Shown piece by piece: positions 10,381 through 22,717 of a stretch of 64,000 nt of DNA. Position 1 is the first letter of the stretch, and each line of letters starts with the position of its first letter. The position numbers and the translations under genes are program-made. The notes below the pieces were generated by a model. That model ran no database searches. It saw nothing but the letters and a program-made list of their open reading frames with translations, and had not been told where the DNA came from. Origin of the DNA: Narthecium ossifragum (taxonomy: Eukaryota; Streptophyta; Magnoliopsida; Dioscoreales; Nartheciaceae); the NCBI GenBank assembly GCA_963920575.1, contig OY986972.1, positions 18,022,502 to 18,086,501 of the forward strand, read 5' to 3'.

Positions 10381-12309
10381 GCAAGCTCTGCTTGCTCTGT
10401 TTCCTTCCGGGGCAGCCACCTTGCTCTTCGTCGTTCTCCCTCCTCCGACCACCATTTTGGGAGCTTGAAGGCTCGTTGGAATCGTGGCGACGTGAGGACG
10501 ATCACTGACGTGGGTTGGAGCTTGGTTAGCAGCTGGTTAGCGGGGAATCAGCCGAGGATTAGCGCAGTTCAGTAGGTTTTTTCTACCTACGTGAGTGTTT
10601 AATGGGTTTCGTTAAATCTAGCCGTTAGATCTTGATGAAATTGAGTTGTTGGATGCATCTTGTCTATTAGAATTATTGATATAAGTTTCATGATCTTTGG
10701 TTGAGATTTGAGTAGGATTTATGCATGATTAATCTCGGATTTTCTGGTTTTCTGCTGTTCTTGAAGATTAGCCGGCTTGCGGCAAGTTTTCCGGCTTGTA
10801 CGTGTATGATCTAGGCTTTTGATAAACATAAGAGTTGTAGATCTCTTCGTTTGCTTTCCATTCCAGTTTATTTCATGTTTTTCCAATTGTTCTACGAATT
10901 GTGGTGATTTTTCTCGTGGCCTGCGACGAGGCTGATCTGAAGCTGCTATTAAGGTTTGGATCGATCCACATGTTACGGATCGATCCCAAGCTGACTGATG
11001 GCGTTTTTTTTTTTCAAGTTTTGATTAGCTGTTTTAATTAATGTTTTTTCGTTAATCCAACAGTTGGATGATCATGGATTTTGAATATGTTGATCCCGGC
11101 ATGTAGATCTACTGGTATTAAAGTTGGATTTTGAATCCGACGTCGTTTGGACGTCGGATCGATGGGGTCAACTAGCTGCTTGTAGAGAACTTTTGGGTGT
11201 TTTGAGTATAATATTATAAGCTCGGATTATAATAATATATTTTACTTTTCATCGAAGTTTTCGGGGTTGCTTCCCGTTGTAGGAGTCCGCGGTTGACGGT
11301 CATGGTACCGTCATAATGCCGGGACCCGCTGCGGATCTGCTGGTAGCGGTTGGTAGTACCGCAGCAGCGATCCTGTTGGACTTGTATGCTGCCTTGACAT
11401 ACTGTTGCATGCCTTTTTCCTCTTACTTGTGTATGTTCATAGCATGCATTCTCTGTTGTGCATTAGTTGTATGGTTAGGGCGTGGGTGATTTGTGGATCG
11501 CCGTCCCGAGGCTGGAAGCTCGGATTTAGCCCTAGGACCGGGGTTGGGTAGGTTGGTCCAGGTTCGAATTGTGGTGTCCATTCAAACTTGATGATAGGCT
11601 TAGATGACTGGTACACATGTTGCTTGGTGATTATGGAGGTCGTGTCGGCCTTGAGTCAGATGCTGAGGTGTAGCCGGTGTCCCACTGTGCTGACCCTGGG
11701 GTAGAGGAGTTGCCTACTCAGCGGTGCCTTTTTCCCGCCTGCAGTGTCGCTCCCTGCAGTTGTGCGTCGCCAGTGTTGTTCCTGCTACTGAGTGCCGTCC
11801 CTGGGCCTTAGGGACACGCGGTGGAGTTATGGGACCCCTGTATATACCCAGGCCTTATTTGAAGGCGACACTCTTAAGCTCCCCTTCCTTCTGTGTGACG
11901 TAGTGTAGAACCCTACTGAGCTTTATTCTCACTCCTACCCGAGCTGCGTTTTGCAGGTGCAGGCGCTAGCTCTTCTTCAGTAGCCCCTACCGGGCAGGTG
12001 TTTGGTGGCACGGCGGCGTCTGGCGGGGTCTGAGGATCGGTGATTATCTTTCTACATCTTTTGTTATAGTTAGTCTCCTACGGGAGTATGATGTATAAAC
12101 TGTTGTAACCCCTTTGAGGTTTTGGAATCTTTTTATATATTATATCTGTTGAGGTTTTAAATTTGTTGTAATATTCAGGGGTGCTTATGATTTGTTTAGT
12201 GAAATCTGTAAGTTGGGGGGGACTCCTCGCCTTTATTTCCGCATTTAGTTAGGTTTCGGTTCGCGTCGTCCGGCCCGGTTGGGCTTTCGCGGGTCGGGGC
12301 GCGACAGCT

Positions 12310-12321
12310 TGGTATCAGAGG
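12310..12321 (+). promoter_or_regulatory. Primer binding site (initiator methionine tRNA type)
   Basis: TGGTATCAGAGG lies three bases after the LTR end. It differs at the last base from the plant initiator-methionine tRNA complement (TGGTATCAGAGC). It would prime minus-strand synthesis. Confidence 0.85.
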
Positions 12322-12512
12322 ATAGGTTGTAGATCCCAGGGTTAGGATCAGGATACGATTGAGATTGAGCATGGAATAGGTTAGTTCTATGTCTAGAACA
12401 TCCGTGCATGCTCCTTGTGATGTGTTATGCTTTTTTTTTCGCTTCCTGTTTGAACTGCTTGTTTTGCGGTTTCTGATGAGTGAACTCTCGTTTGTCATTG
12501 GTGATTGCGCAG

Positions 12513-13599
12513 ATGGCGGGAGCTCGAGATCGGCCTTTGGTTGTCGGTCGGGGTGGGGCACGACCTGGTCCGCCCGCCCGACCGAGCGGGGAGGTTCCCG
12601 CTAGGGTGGTACGAGCTCGACGGACAGGGCCATCGCCAGCGACGGTTTCTTTTTGCACCGGAGGAGACTCTTCTCGCCGAGGAGAGGGTTCTCGCTCCGG
12701 TCGACGGGCGGGCCGCAGCAGCAGTCATGATGGACTTCCAGCGGCTGAACCCGCCTAGGTTCAGCGGTGAGACTAGAGATCCGACCACGGCAGACGGCTG
12801 GCTTCGAGGAGTCACGCGCGTTCTCGACGCTCTCTTCGTCGAGGATGACCGGATCCGGGTCACCCTCGCGGCGTTCCAGTTCGACGGAGATGCTCTTGAC
12901 TGGTGGTGCACCGCCCAACACACTAGTGACGGAGAGGAGCCGACGTGGGAGGAGTTTAGAGCGTTGTTCTTGGACGCGTACTTCTCGGAGAGTACGCGTG
13001 AGGCTCTGTCTCGCGAGTACCAGTCCCTTCTGCAGGGTACTCGCTCTGTGCAGCAGTATGCCACCCGGTTCACGCACTTGGTCCGTTTTGCGGGGGCAGT
13101 GGCAGCAGATCCAGTAGCCAGAGCTCGGCAGTTTGAGTGGGGCCTTCGTCCAGAGATCAGGCGCCAGACGTGTTCTCATCATTTCCAGACGGACTCGGCA
13201 GTTTTGAACTGCGCCTTAGTGGTGGAGGCGCAGTTACAGGACGAGAGGTACCGGGCAGTTCCACCGGTATCCTCTATCAGTACACCACAGCAGCGACCCC
13301 AGAGCAGAGGTGGGTTCGGCGGAGGGCACCAGCGGCGTAAGCGACGCTTTCAGCAGCGGACGCAGCGCCCACAGCAGTTCCATGCGCAGTTTCCGAGTCC
13401 GCCAGGCCAGTTTCTCCTGACGGCCAGGCCGTCTGGGCAGGCTCCGTCAGGGGGAGGCCAGGGTCAGCAGCCTGGTGGCGTGTCAGCCACTTGTTTCGAG
13501 TGCGGGCAGCCGGGACACTTCCGCAAGGACTGTCCCATGCGAGGAGCGCGGGGCGCTATGCCGCATGGAAGTAGAGGCGGGGGGTCCGGTGCCTGGTAG
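12513..13599 (+). pseudogene. gag of gypsy copy 2 (frameshifted near the start)
   Basis: The body of the frame (from about 12727, MMDFQRLNPP) is a Ty3/gypsy capsid domain with the conserved W-WC pattern near 12900. An arginine/glutamine-rich region follows, then one zinc knuckle, CFECGQPGHFRKDC (about 13492-13533), of the CX2CX4HX4C type that binds RNA. The natural-looking start ATG at 12513 is in another frame that runs only to 12758, so a frameshift separates the N-terminus from the capsid domain. The frame ends at a TAG at 13597, where the normal protein would continue toward protease. Confidence 0.8.
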
Positions 13600-16500
13600 G
13601 GGAGCGGTTGTGGGCGCAGATCAGGGGATGGACCGAGCCGCTCCAGAGGTGGAGGCGGCCAGCGAGGGCGTGTGTTTTCCCTTCCGGAGCGTGAGCAGCC
13701 GGACACCGTTCAATTGTACCAGCCGCCAGCGCAGTACCAGCAGTATGGACTGGTTGGCAGCATACGGAGCTATCATCGACTGTGGTCGCCGGAGGGTGGT
13801 CGCTTGGACACCCGACGGGACACAGTTTGTGCTGTTAGGGGATCAATTCTCAGCCGATTCCTTTGCTTGCGGTGTGGGGAGGCGTGGCAGCGAGCTTTCA
13901 GCCTTGCTGGCCAGCCTGTCCCTGTTTGGGTCAGACGGAGTGCAGCAGAGCAGTTTCCCCAGGATCGTGTGCGACTACACCGACGTGTTTCCCGAGGTGT
14001 TGCCGGGGCTTCCACCGTCCAGAGAGGTCGACTTTGAGATCGACCTGGTACCGGGTACCGCACCGATCTCTCTCCCAGCGTTCAGGATGGCACCAGCAGA
14101 GCAGAGTGAGTTGAGTACCCAGCTAGACGAGCTTACCAGCAGAGGCTTCATCCGTCCCAGCATGTCTCCCTGGGGGGCGCCAGTGTTGTTCGCAAAGAAG
14201 AAGGATGGTACCCTTTGACTTTGCATCGACTACAGGCGGCTCAACAGGGTGACGGTGAAGAACAGGTATCCGATACCAAGGATCGACGACTTGTTTGACC
14301 AGCTGCGAGGATCTTCAGTGTTCTCGAAGATCGACCTCTGCACCGGCTACCACCAGTTGAGGGTTCGGGATTGCGACATCCCGAAGACGGCTTTTCGGAC
14401 TCGGTACGGCTTGTACGAGTTTGTGATGATGCCGTTTGGGCTGATGAAAGCACCAGCAGCGTTCATGGATCTCATGCAGAGGATCTTCCGGCCTTTCCTA
14501 GACCAGTTTGTGGTGGTGTTCGTCGACGACATTCTGATCTACTCTCAATCAGAGGCGGAGCACGAGCGACACTTGGCGACAATGTTGCAGCTACTTCGGG
14601 AGCATCGGCTATATGCCAAGGCTTCCAAGTGTGAGTTCTGGCTCCCACAGGTGGGATTCCTTGGGCATGTGGTGTCGGCAGCAGGGATCTCAGTTGACCC
14701 GGCCAAGGTCGAGGCAGTGGTACAGTGGCAGAGACCGAGGACAGTGTTTGAGGTTCGCAGTTTCCTAGGCATGGCAGGGTAGTACAGACGGTTCGTGCGG
14801 GACTTCTCCAGAGTTGTCGGACCGATGACCAGACTGACACAGAAGGCCGTCCCGTTCGTGTGGGATGATGCTTGTGAGCGAGCTTTCGTGGAGCCGAGGA
14901 CGAGGTTGACCAGTGCGCCGGTGCTGATCGTCCCCGAGCGAGGTGTTGGCTACAGTGTCTACTGCGAAGCCAGCGGTGAGGGTTTGGGGTGTGTCCTCAT
15001 GCAGGAGGGCCATGTAGTTTCCTATGGTTCTCGTCAGCTGAAGAACCATGAGAGGCACTACCTGACCCATGACTTGGAGCTAGCAGCGGTGGTCTTCGCC
15101 TTGAAGACCTGGCGGCATTACCTCTATGGTGAGAAGTTCTCAGTCTTCTCGGACCATAAGAGCTTGAGGCACGTTTTCACCCAACATGACCTCAACATGA
15201 GGCAGCGACGCTGGATGGAGCTACTGGAGGACTACGACTTTGCTTTGCATTACCATCCTAGTAAGGCAAACGTCGTAGCAGACGCGCTGAGCAGACAGGT
15301 GAGAGACACCAGAGCAGCAGTTGCAGGGTTGTCAGCGCAGCGGTGGCAGGCTCTAGAGACAGCGGGCCAGTTGGGGCTCGAGTTTGAGGATCAGGGATCC
15401 AGTAGTTTTCTCTACGCAGTGCAGAGTATGCCAACAGTCTTAGGTAGAGTGTTAGAGGCACAACACAGTGACCCAGAGCTCGAGGAGGTATGCACATCGA
15501 CGGGCACGGAGGGCAAAGATGGGGACTAGACAGTATCGTCAGATGGAGGGCTACGGTTCAGAGGCAGAGTAGCGGTTCCAGCAAATCCAGCTCTACGAGA
15601 CGACGCCCTACGAGAGTTCCACCACTCTCGTTTTGCAGTTCATCCCGGCGGCACCAAGATGTACCAGGATCTTCGATGACAGTTCTGGTATCGTGGGATG
15701 AAGAGGGCAGTGACGGAGTTCGTATCGCGCTGCCTTACCTATCAGAAGGTCAACGCAGAGCACTAGCGGACTCCGGGGTTACTTCAGCCGCTTCCACTTG
15801 CTGAGTGGAAGTGGGAGCACATCACGATGGACTTCGTGACCGGGCTACCGAGATCTCCGAGGGGGAATGACGCGATTTGGGTCATCGTTGATCGATTGAC
15901 CAAATCGGCGCACTTCCTGCCTATGCGGACGACAGACTCGACGGACAAGTTGGGCAGCTTGTACGTCAGAGAGGTGGTCAGACTACACGGAGTTCCAGTT
16001 TCTATAGTGTCAGATCGTGACCCCAGGTTTACCAGCAGGTTCTGGCGAGACTTTCAGGAGGCAGTTGGCACACACCTGACTTTCAGTACGGCATTTCATC
16101 CGTAGACAGACGGGCAGTCAGATCGGACGATCCAGATCTTAGAGGACATGCTGAGAGCATGTGTCCTCGACGCCGGAGGTAGCTGGGAGGAGCACATCCC
16201 CTTGGTGGAGTTCGCCTACAACAACAGCTACCAGTCCAGTCTTGGAGTAGCACCTTTCGAGGCGTTGTACGGTAGGCTGTGTCATTCCCCAGTGTGCTGG
16301 ACAGAGGTTGGAGAGGCTTCACTCACCGGTCCAGACCTGATCAGGCGGTCGTCAGAGAGGTTAGTGCAGATCAGGCAGAGACTTCTGACGGCTCAGAGCC
16401 GGCAGAAGAGTTATGCAGATCAGAGGTGACGACCGTTAGAGTTTGCATTTGGCGACAGGGTGTTCCTGCGAGCATCGCCTTACAGAGGATCCGTCAGGTT

Positions 16501-16894
16501 TGGCAGAGGTGGTAAGTTGGCGCCGAGGTTTGTCGGGCCGTCTGAGATCCTAGAGAGGATCGGCGAGGTAGCTTACCGCCTGGATCTTCCTCAGCACATG
16601 TCTGCTGTGCATCCGACGTTCCATGTGTCGATGCTGAGGAAGTATCACCCAGATCCGTCCCATGTCATCAGGGTGGATGACATCGAGCTTGAGGCAGACG
16701 CGACGTTCGTCGAGCAGCCAGTTCGAGTACTTGACCGGAGGGGTCAGGTCTTGCGGGGCAAGACGATTCCCTTGGTCAAGGTATTGTGGAGGCACAGAGG
16801 CACCGAGGAGATGACCTGGGAGCGCGAGACGCGCATGCAGCAGGAGTTTCCACAATTGTTTTCATCTCGAGGTACCTCTTGTCCTGTCTTTTAG
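13600..16894 (+). pseudogene. pol of gypsy copy 2 (protease core lost; RT, RNase H, integrase, chromodomain)
   Basis: After gag the frame passes straight from a glutamine-rich linker (near 13740) to MDWLAAYGA, so the aspartic protease active site is absent. RT spans about 14130-14790 with the FVDD box near 14519-14531. RNase H is about 14850-15300; the first catalytic Asp of the YCDAS motif reads Glu here (near 14962). Integrase spans about 15640-16430, with the [15 protein letters not shown] and TDGQ regions present. The C-terminal tail ends near 16894. Stops lie at 14216, 14778, 16105 and 16427, and a frameshift near 15480. The protein cannot be made in one piece. Confidence 0.88.
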
Positions 16895-16968
16895 TGTAAC
16901 TGTTTTTCTGTTTCTGAGCCCTACCTTTATCGAATCACGGGACGAGATTTCCTATAAGGGTATTAGGA

Positions 16969-19434
16969 TGTGAGGACCTGTCCCTCCTTTCCTGGGTCGA
17001 CCGCCTGGGTCGGGCCCGTGGCTCGCTGTGGACCGCAAGGGCAATTTGGTAAATTGCGCCTTGTTGGTTTGTTTCACACCCGCGTGTGCACACACTGACT
17101 TTGTTTGTGTTAGTGTTTGATTAGAATGGTTAGGTGGACCCGGGATCAGAAGATCCTAGCTCGGGCGCGCTGAAGCTTGCTTTTGGGCAGCTTACGACCC
17201 TTGAGCGATCGATCGGACTCATGAGCGAGTCGGTGGGTTTTTGACCCGTTCGGATCGAACCAAACATTTTGGATCGATCCAGCCTATCTTGGATCGATCC
17301 ATTTTGGGCTTGCATCGATCCGGGTACTGCGCAGGGCAGTTGAGCTTGCAGCAGAGCGGTTGAGCTTCCGTCGTCCTCCATTGTCAGGAGAAGAGAGGGC
17401 CTCTCCTCCCCTTTTCCCCACCTTCCCCGACCTTCCCCGACCTTCCCCTTCTTTCTCCTTCTCTTCTTCCTTCTCTTCTTCTTCTTCTTCCTTCTTTCTT
17501 TCTTCTTCCCGCAAGCTATGCTTGCTCTGTTTCCTTCCGGGGCAGCCACCTTGCTCTTCGTCGTTCTCCCTCCGACCACCATTTTGGGAGCTTGAAGGCT
17601 CGTTGGAATCGTGGCGATGTGAGGACGATCACTGACGTGGGTTGGAGCTTGGTTAGCAGCTGGTTAGCGGTGAATCAGCCGAGGATTAGCGCAGTTCAGT
17701 AGGTTTTTTCTACCTACGAGAGTGTTTAATGGGTTTCGTTAAATCTAGCCGTTAGATCTTGATGAAATTGCGTTGTTGGATGCATCTTGTCTATTAGAAT
17801 TACTGATATAAGTTTCATGATCTTTGGTTGAGATTTGAGTAGGATTTATGCATGATTAATCTCGGATTTTCCGGTTTTCTAATGTTCTTGAAGAACAGCC
17901 GGCTTTCGGCGAGTTTTCCGGCTTATACGTGTATTATCTTGGCTTTTGATAAACATAAGAGTTGTAGATCTCTTCGTTAGCTTTCCATTCCAGTTTATTT
18001 CATATTTTTCCAATTTTTCTACGAGGTGTGGTGATTTCTCTCGTGGCCTGCGACGAGGTTGATCTGAAGCTGCTATGAAGCTTTGGATCGATCCACATGT
18101 TACGGATCGATCCCAAGCTGACTGATGGCGTTTTTTTTTTTGAAGTCTTGATTAGCTGTTTTGATTAATGTTTTCCCGTTAATCCAACCGTTGGATGATC
18201 ATGGATTTTGGATATGTTGATGCCGGCATGTAGATCTACTGGTATCAAAGTTGGATCTTGAATCCGATGTCGTTTGGACGTCGGATCGACCGGGTCAACA
18301 AGCTGCTTGTAGAGAACTTTTTGGTGGTTTGAGTATAATATTATAAGCTCGGATTATAATAATATATTTTACTGTTCATCGAAGTTTTCGGGGTTGCTTC
18401 CCGTTGTAGGAGTCCGCGGTTGACGGTCATGGTACCGCTGTAATGCCGGGACCCGCTGCGTATCTGCTGGCAATGGTTGGTAGTACCGCTGCAGCGATCC
18501 TGTTGGACTTGTATGCTGCCTTGACATACTGTTGCTTGCCTTTTTCCTCTTGTTTGTGTATGTTCATAGCATGCATTCTCTGTTGTGCTTTAGTTGCATG
18601 GTTAGGGCGTGGGTGATTTGTGAATCGTCGTCCCGAGGCTGGAAGCTCGGATTTAGCCCTAGGACCGGGGTTGGGTAGGTTGGTCCAGGTTCGAATTGTG
18701 GTGTCCATTCAAACTTGATGATAGGCTTAGATGACTGGTACACATGTTGCTTGGTGATTATGGAGGTCGTGTCGGCCTTGAGTCAGATGCTGAGGTGTAG
18801 CCGGTGTCCCACTGTGCTGACCCTGGGGTAGAGGAGTTGCCTACTCAGCGGTGCCTTTTTCCCGCCTGCAGTGTCGCTCCCTGCAGTTGTGCGTCGCCAA
18901 TGTTGTTCCTTCTACTGAGTGCCGTCCCTGGGCCTCAGGGACACGCGGTGGGGTTATGGGACCCCTGTATATACCCAGGTCTTATTTGAAGGCGACACTC
19001 TTACGTTCCCCTTCCTTCTGTGTGACGTAGTGTAGAACCCTACTGAGCTTTATGCTCACTCCTACCCGAGCTGCGTTTTGCAGGTGCAGGCGCCAGCTCT
19101 TCTTCAGTAGCCCCTACCGGGCAGGTGTTTGGTGGCACGGCGGCGTCTGGCGGGGTCTGAGGATCGGTGATTATCTTTCTACATCTTTTGTTATAGTTAG
19201 TCTCCTACGGGAGTATGATGTATAAACTGTTGTAACCCCTTTGAGGTTTTGGAATCTTTTTATATATTATATCTGTTGAGGTTTTAAATTTGTTGTAATA
19301 TTCAGGGGTGCTTATGATTTGTTTAGTGAAATCTGTAAGTTGGGGGGGGACCCCTCGCCTTTATTTCCGCATTTAGTTAGGTTCCGGTTTGCGTCGCCCG
19401 GCCCGGTTGGGCTTTCGGGGGTCGGGGCGCGACA
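16969..19434 (+). repeat. 3' LTR of gypsy copy 2
   Basis: It starts TGTGAGGACC and ends GGCGCGACA. It is nearly identical to the 5' LTR but keeps the ancestral GCAATTTGGTAAATTGC block (about 17042) that the 5' LTR has lost. It is followed by AAAAA, the target duplication. A short purine-rich stretch (TAAGGGTATTAGGA, 16955-16968) precedes it as the probable polypurine primer. Confidence 0.93.
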
Positions 19435-20164
19435 AAAAAGAAGTACGACGCGCCTTCTGATGAAGCAAGTGAGTGTGACACGCGCCAAGGCAACTCAGGA
19501 GGGCGCGTCGGGCAAGTGCTCGTGTGGCACGCATGATGGCACGTAGAGTGCGCGGGCAACATGGCCAGGCGGCCAAGTCCGAGTCGGACTAGGACCCGGA
19601 ATGCCCGGCACGACGCGGTTGGGCAGCTGGAGCAAACCAGCCGTGCAAAAGTCCTAATTTCGGTTGGACTGGGATCCTGGAAGGACTTGATGTGGCAAAG
19701 GAAGGTTTTGGTGCGGGGAAAGTGCTAGCTGCTCGGGAGTTCTAGTTGGACTAGGACTCGACTCGCTCGGCGGAAGGCAGTTAGGCCATGGAGGCCAAAC
19801 TGAGCGTGCAAGTGTCCTAATTCCACTTGGCTTAGGTCTCCAATATAGGGATGACATGGTAAATATGGAATATGGCATAGAGAAATTTATACTTGGCTCA
19901 CGGAAATAGGAAGGAGTCCTATTTCGAGCTAAAGTGCAACAGATTTAGGAAAAAACCATCTTTGGTAAGTCTGAACTCATGTAAGAATCCAAGTATGCTA
20001 TGGAGCTTTGTAATTGGCTGATTGCATGATGAGATAAGCATGAAGCCTAGGACATTGAGTTGGATTAGGGAACTTGACTTGTTGGAGCAAGTCATTGACT
20101 CTCCTCTATTTAAGGAGAAGGTCGGCTAGGTGGGGCATCTAGAGAGACCTGTGGGGAGCTCACG

Positions 20165-22289
20165 TGTCGTGACCTGACCCGCGAAAGCCCAACTGAGCAG
20201 GGTGACGCGAACTGGAACCTAACGAACTACGAAAAATTTGGTGAGGGTTCCCTCTGACGTATTGGTCTCCCTAAGATATTCATCAAACCACCCTCAATTA
20301 ACAAAAAAATACAAATTTATAAACCTCAAGTTGAAGATTACAATCCCAAATAAAATATACAAAACCTCGAAGAGGGGAAGATCAAGTACAACATAAATAT
20401 ACTCCTGTAGGAGGCTAACTAAAAAAGTTCTGGGAAGACAAATCACCACTCCTCAGACTCTAGCAGGACCTGGGTGTACACAGGTGCCCCATAACCCCAC
20501 TGGGTGTCCCTGAGGTCCACGATCATGGTCTTCTAGAAGAACTGGTCACATGATGGGTCACACTCAGTAAGTAGGAACACAACACTGCTGACTCACAAGC
20601 AGGTAACCGGCATTGTTGGTAGGAAATGGCACCGCTGAGTAGGTACACCATCTACTCAAGAGTCATCACAACTGGACACCGACAACACCTCAGAACCCGC
20701 TTAGAGGTCGACATGACCTCTACAATCATCAAGCAATAGGTGGACGAGTCATCTAGGCCTATCATCGAAATCGACTGTACACCACCATTCAAACCTGGTC
20801 CAAGCTACCCGACCCCGGTCCTAGGACTAAATCCGAGCTTCCAAGTCTTGGGACGGCGACCCACAGATCGCCCACGCCCTAACCTTATGCAACTAATGCG
20901 CAACCATAAATGCATGCAATGAACGTGCGCGTATAAGACAGATAAGCATGCCGCATATGTGATGATAACAAAGCAAGGTTTGGGCTCGGCACCCTATCGG
21001 CCCGGGGTGGTGAACAGGTATTTAAGGTCAAGAACTGCTGCAGTGGTATCACCACCAACTGCCAGCCAGTTCACCAGCAACCTGCATCGGGAAGCAACCC
21101 CGCAAACAACAGCTAACAAACCACACAGAAAATCCCTCGGCGCACGCGCGGCATACAAGGCTAAGGAAAGTTGCAGGGCTACCCACCCACTTATTCTAAA
21201 CATTCCAGGAGTCATCACTCTCTTGGTTCACCATTACCCTTCATTATATGGCTAACATGCTTAAGAATATGTACCAATTTATAAAGCGATAAAGAAAACC
21301 ACATATGTGAAGCCCCGCAGGCAAAAACCCTTGAAAACGCCCCTCAGCCACTAAGAGATTGATCTCTCTCCCAGAGAAGATCAATCTTCTTAGTGTTTTG
21401 GGGAAAACTCGTCCCTGTCAAGCTACAAGGATCGATCCTCCCTCCAGGAAGATCGATCACCAAACCAAAGGATCGATCATCCCTTCAGGAAGATCGATCA
21501 CCTTCGTGACCAAGGACTCACCCATGCCAGCCAAGGAACTTGATCGATCATCTCCAACCAGACGATCGATCCTTCACGGGCTAGGCATGACCAACCCAGG
21601 GAGATCGATCATTCCTCCAGAATGATCGATCCTGATGGGTTCTCCGGTCACCGGACGGCGAGAAATACCACCAGAAAACTCTACCAAATCCCGCAAAACC
21701 TTGGGATCTGGTAGTACGAAGGACCACGAGTCCAAAACCTGTAAGCATGCTAAAAACCATCAAACATGCAGCAAGATCTAAGCAAAACAAATCACAAACA
21801 ACTCAAACTTGAGCAGCTTCAATCCCAGCTGCCAAGCCAACGATCGCCTTCAATCTCTTCCAAATCCCGTAGCTCTAAGCTCAAGAACGCAGATTTCAAA
21901 AAGATTGAAAGAAGAAAGTCGCGTCCGTTTTTTGATCATTCCTGGAGGAATGATCGATCCTTCGTGATGATCGCAACTCTCTGGCATCAATGATCGATCC
22001 TTCCATGAGGGAAGATCGACTCATGGAAGGATCGATCATCACTAAATGATCGATCGATCATCTAGGTGCAGAAAGCTAGACTTGGGCTAGAACACAAGCC
22101 CAAGCCCGGAGATACCGGGTCCACCTAACCGTTCTAATCAAACATTTACGCAAACATGATCAGTGTGTGCATCCGCGAGTGTGAAACAAATCAACAAGGT
22201 GTAATTTATCTAATTGCCCTTGCGGTCCACAACAAGCCACGGGCTCGACCAAGCCGGTTGGCCCAGGAGTAGAGGTGCAGGTCCTCACA
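20165..22289 (-). repeat. Solo LTR, Tekay/Del-like type, minus strand
   Basis: Read on the minus strand it begins TGTGAGGACC at 22289 and ends in the GGGTCAGGTCACGACA-type terminus at 20165. It is flanked by TCACG on both sides (20160-20164 and 22290-22294), and without it unit 2 reads continuously through CTCACGGATTGAGC. There is no internal region, so it is a solo LTR. It holds a dense set of GATCGATC motifs between about 21429 and 22067. It is diverged from the LTRs at 9836 and 16969 and probably belongs to a sister family. Confidence 0.88.
21429..22067. repeat. GATCGATC-rich segment of the solo LTR
   Basis: About 13 GATCGATC octamers occur, many in the form AGGAAGATCGATCACC or GGAATGATCGATCC, so that flanks are also partly palindromic. 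Near 21990-22060 they are close enough to form hairpins. Confidence 0.7.
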
Positions 22290-22717
22290 TCACGGATTGA
22301 GCATATGAGAGTTGAGTTTTAGAGTCGTCGTCTACAACGGATTGTGAGGCGAGATTCTAGGGTTTTGGATTAAGACCTTCTTGTATTGAGAGTGGTTGTA
22401 CTCCAAAAGGTTGGGGGCGAGAGAAAAGTGCTATTGTAATCATTAGTCAATAATTGAGTTAGAATCTCATCCCTTACCCAAATTGGCGTGTGTCTTGTGT
22501 GTGTGCAAGGCAAAAAGGAGGGCTGGTCAAGAGGCAGTTGGGCTACCAAACGGAGTGCATAGACGACGCGTAGATGATGAGCGAGCGAAGCACAAGCGGC
22601 ATGTGAGCGCGCGGCGGTGGTGTGTGGCCTCGACGAGGGGTCTTTTGGTGCCATCACTGGGCAAAGGTAAGACTAAAATTTATCCTCCTTACAGTCCCAT
22701 GATAACCCCCACCCCCC

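Larger units (their letters stand above)
9836..12306 (+). repeat. 5' LTR of gypsy copy 2
   Basis: It runs from TGTGAGGACA to GGGGCGCGACA. It contains a cluster of GGATCGATCC palindromes (10125-10193, four copies; two more at 10958-10986), a long pyrimidine tract (about 10273-10380) and a CACTCCTACCCGAGCTGCG block near 11930 shared with all related LTRs. Compared with the 3' LTR, it carries a replacement at about 9912-9923 copied from sequence just outside the LTR. Confidence 0.93.
9836..19434 (+). mobile_element. Complete Tekay/Del-like Ty3/gypsy retrotransposon (copy 2)
   Basis: The structure is LTR (9836-12306), primer binding site, gag, pol, LTR (16969-19434), flanked by the 5-bp duplication AAAAA (9831-9835 and 19435-19439). 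LTRs are 2471 and 2466 bp and very similar throughout, so insertion looks recent compared with copy 1. The internal part (4662 bp) codes for gag, RT, RNase H, integrase and a C-terminal chromodomain-like tail. The protease core is deleted and several stops and frameshifts are present, so the copy is structurally complete but not autonomous. Clade assignment is by long LTRs, the methionine-tRNA primer site and the C-terminal tail ending in a WERE motif. Confidence 0.93.
9560..22704 (+). repeat. LTR of the second family (unit 2) split into three pieces
   Basis: The pieces are 9560-9835, 19435-20164 and about 22290-22704. Joined, they follow the order of unit 1 (8261-9552). Piece 1 carries the LTR start GTCAGGGACTGG. 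Piece 2 carries the TCGGACTAGGAC, CTTGGCTTAGG and TAAGGAGAAGG blocks. Piece 3 carries the GATTGAGCATATGAGAG through CCTTACAGTCCC blocks. The interruptions are a complete gypsy element (9836-19434) and a minus-strand solo LTR (20165-22289), each flanked by a 5-bp target duplication. This gives a clear relative age order: unit 2 is older than both insertions. Confidence 0.75.

Noticed and set aside
10003..10505. Lys/Glu-rich minus-strand and Ser/Phe-rich plus-strand reading frames over the LTR pyrimidine tract (also 17130-17635)
   Set aside because: They are produced by the C/T repeat, lie within non-coding LTR leader and change length between the two LTR copies.
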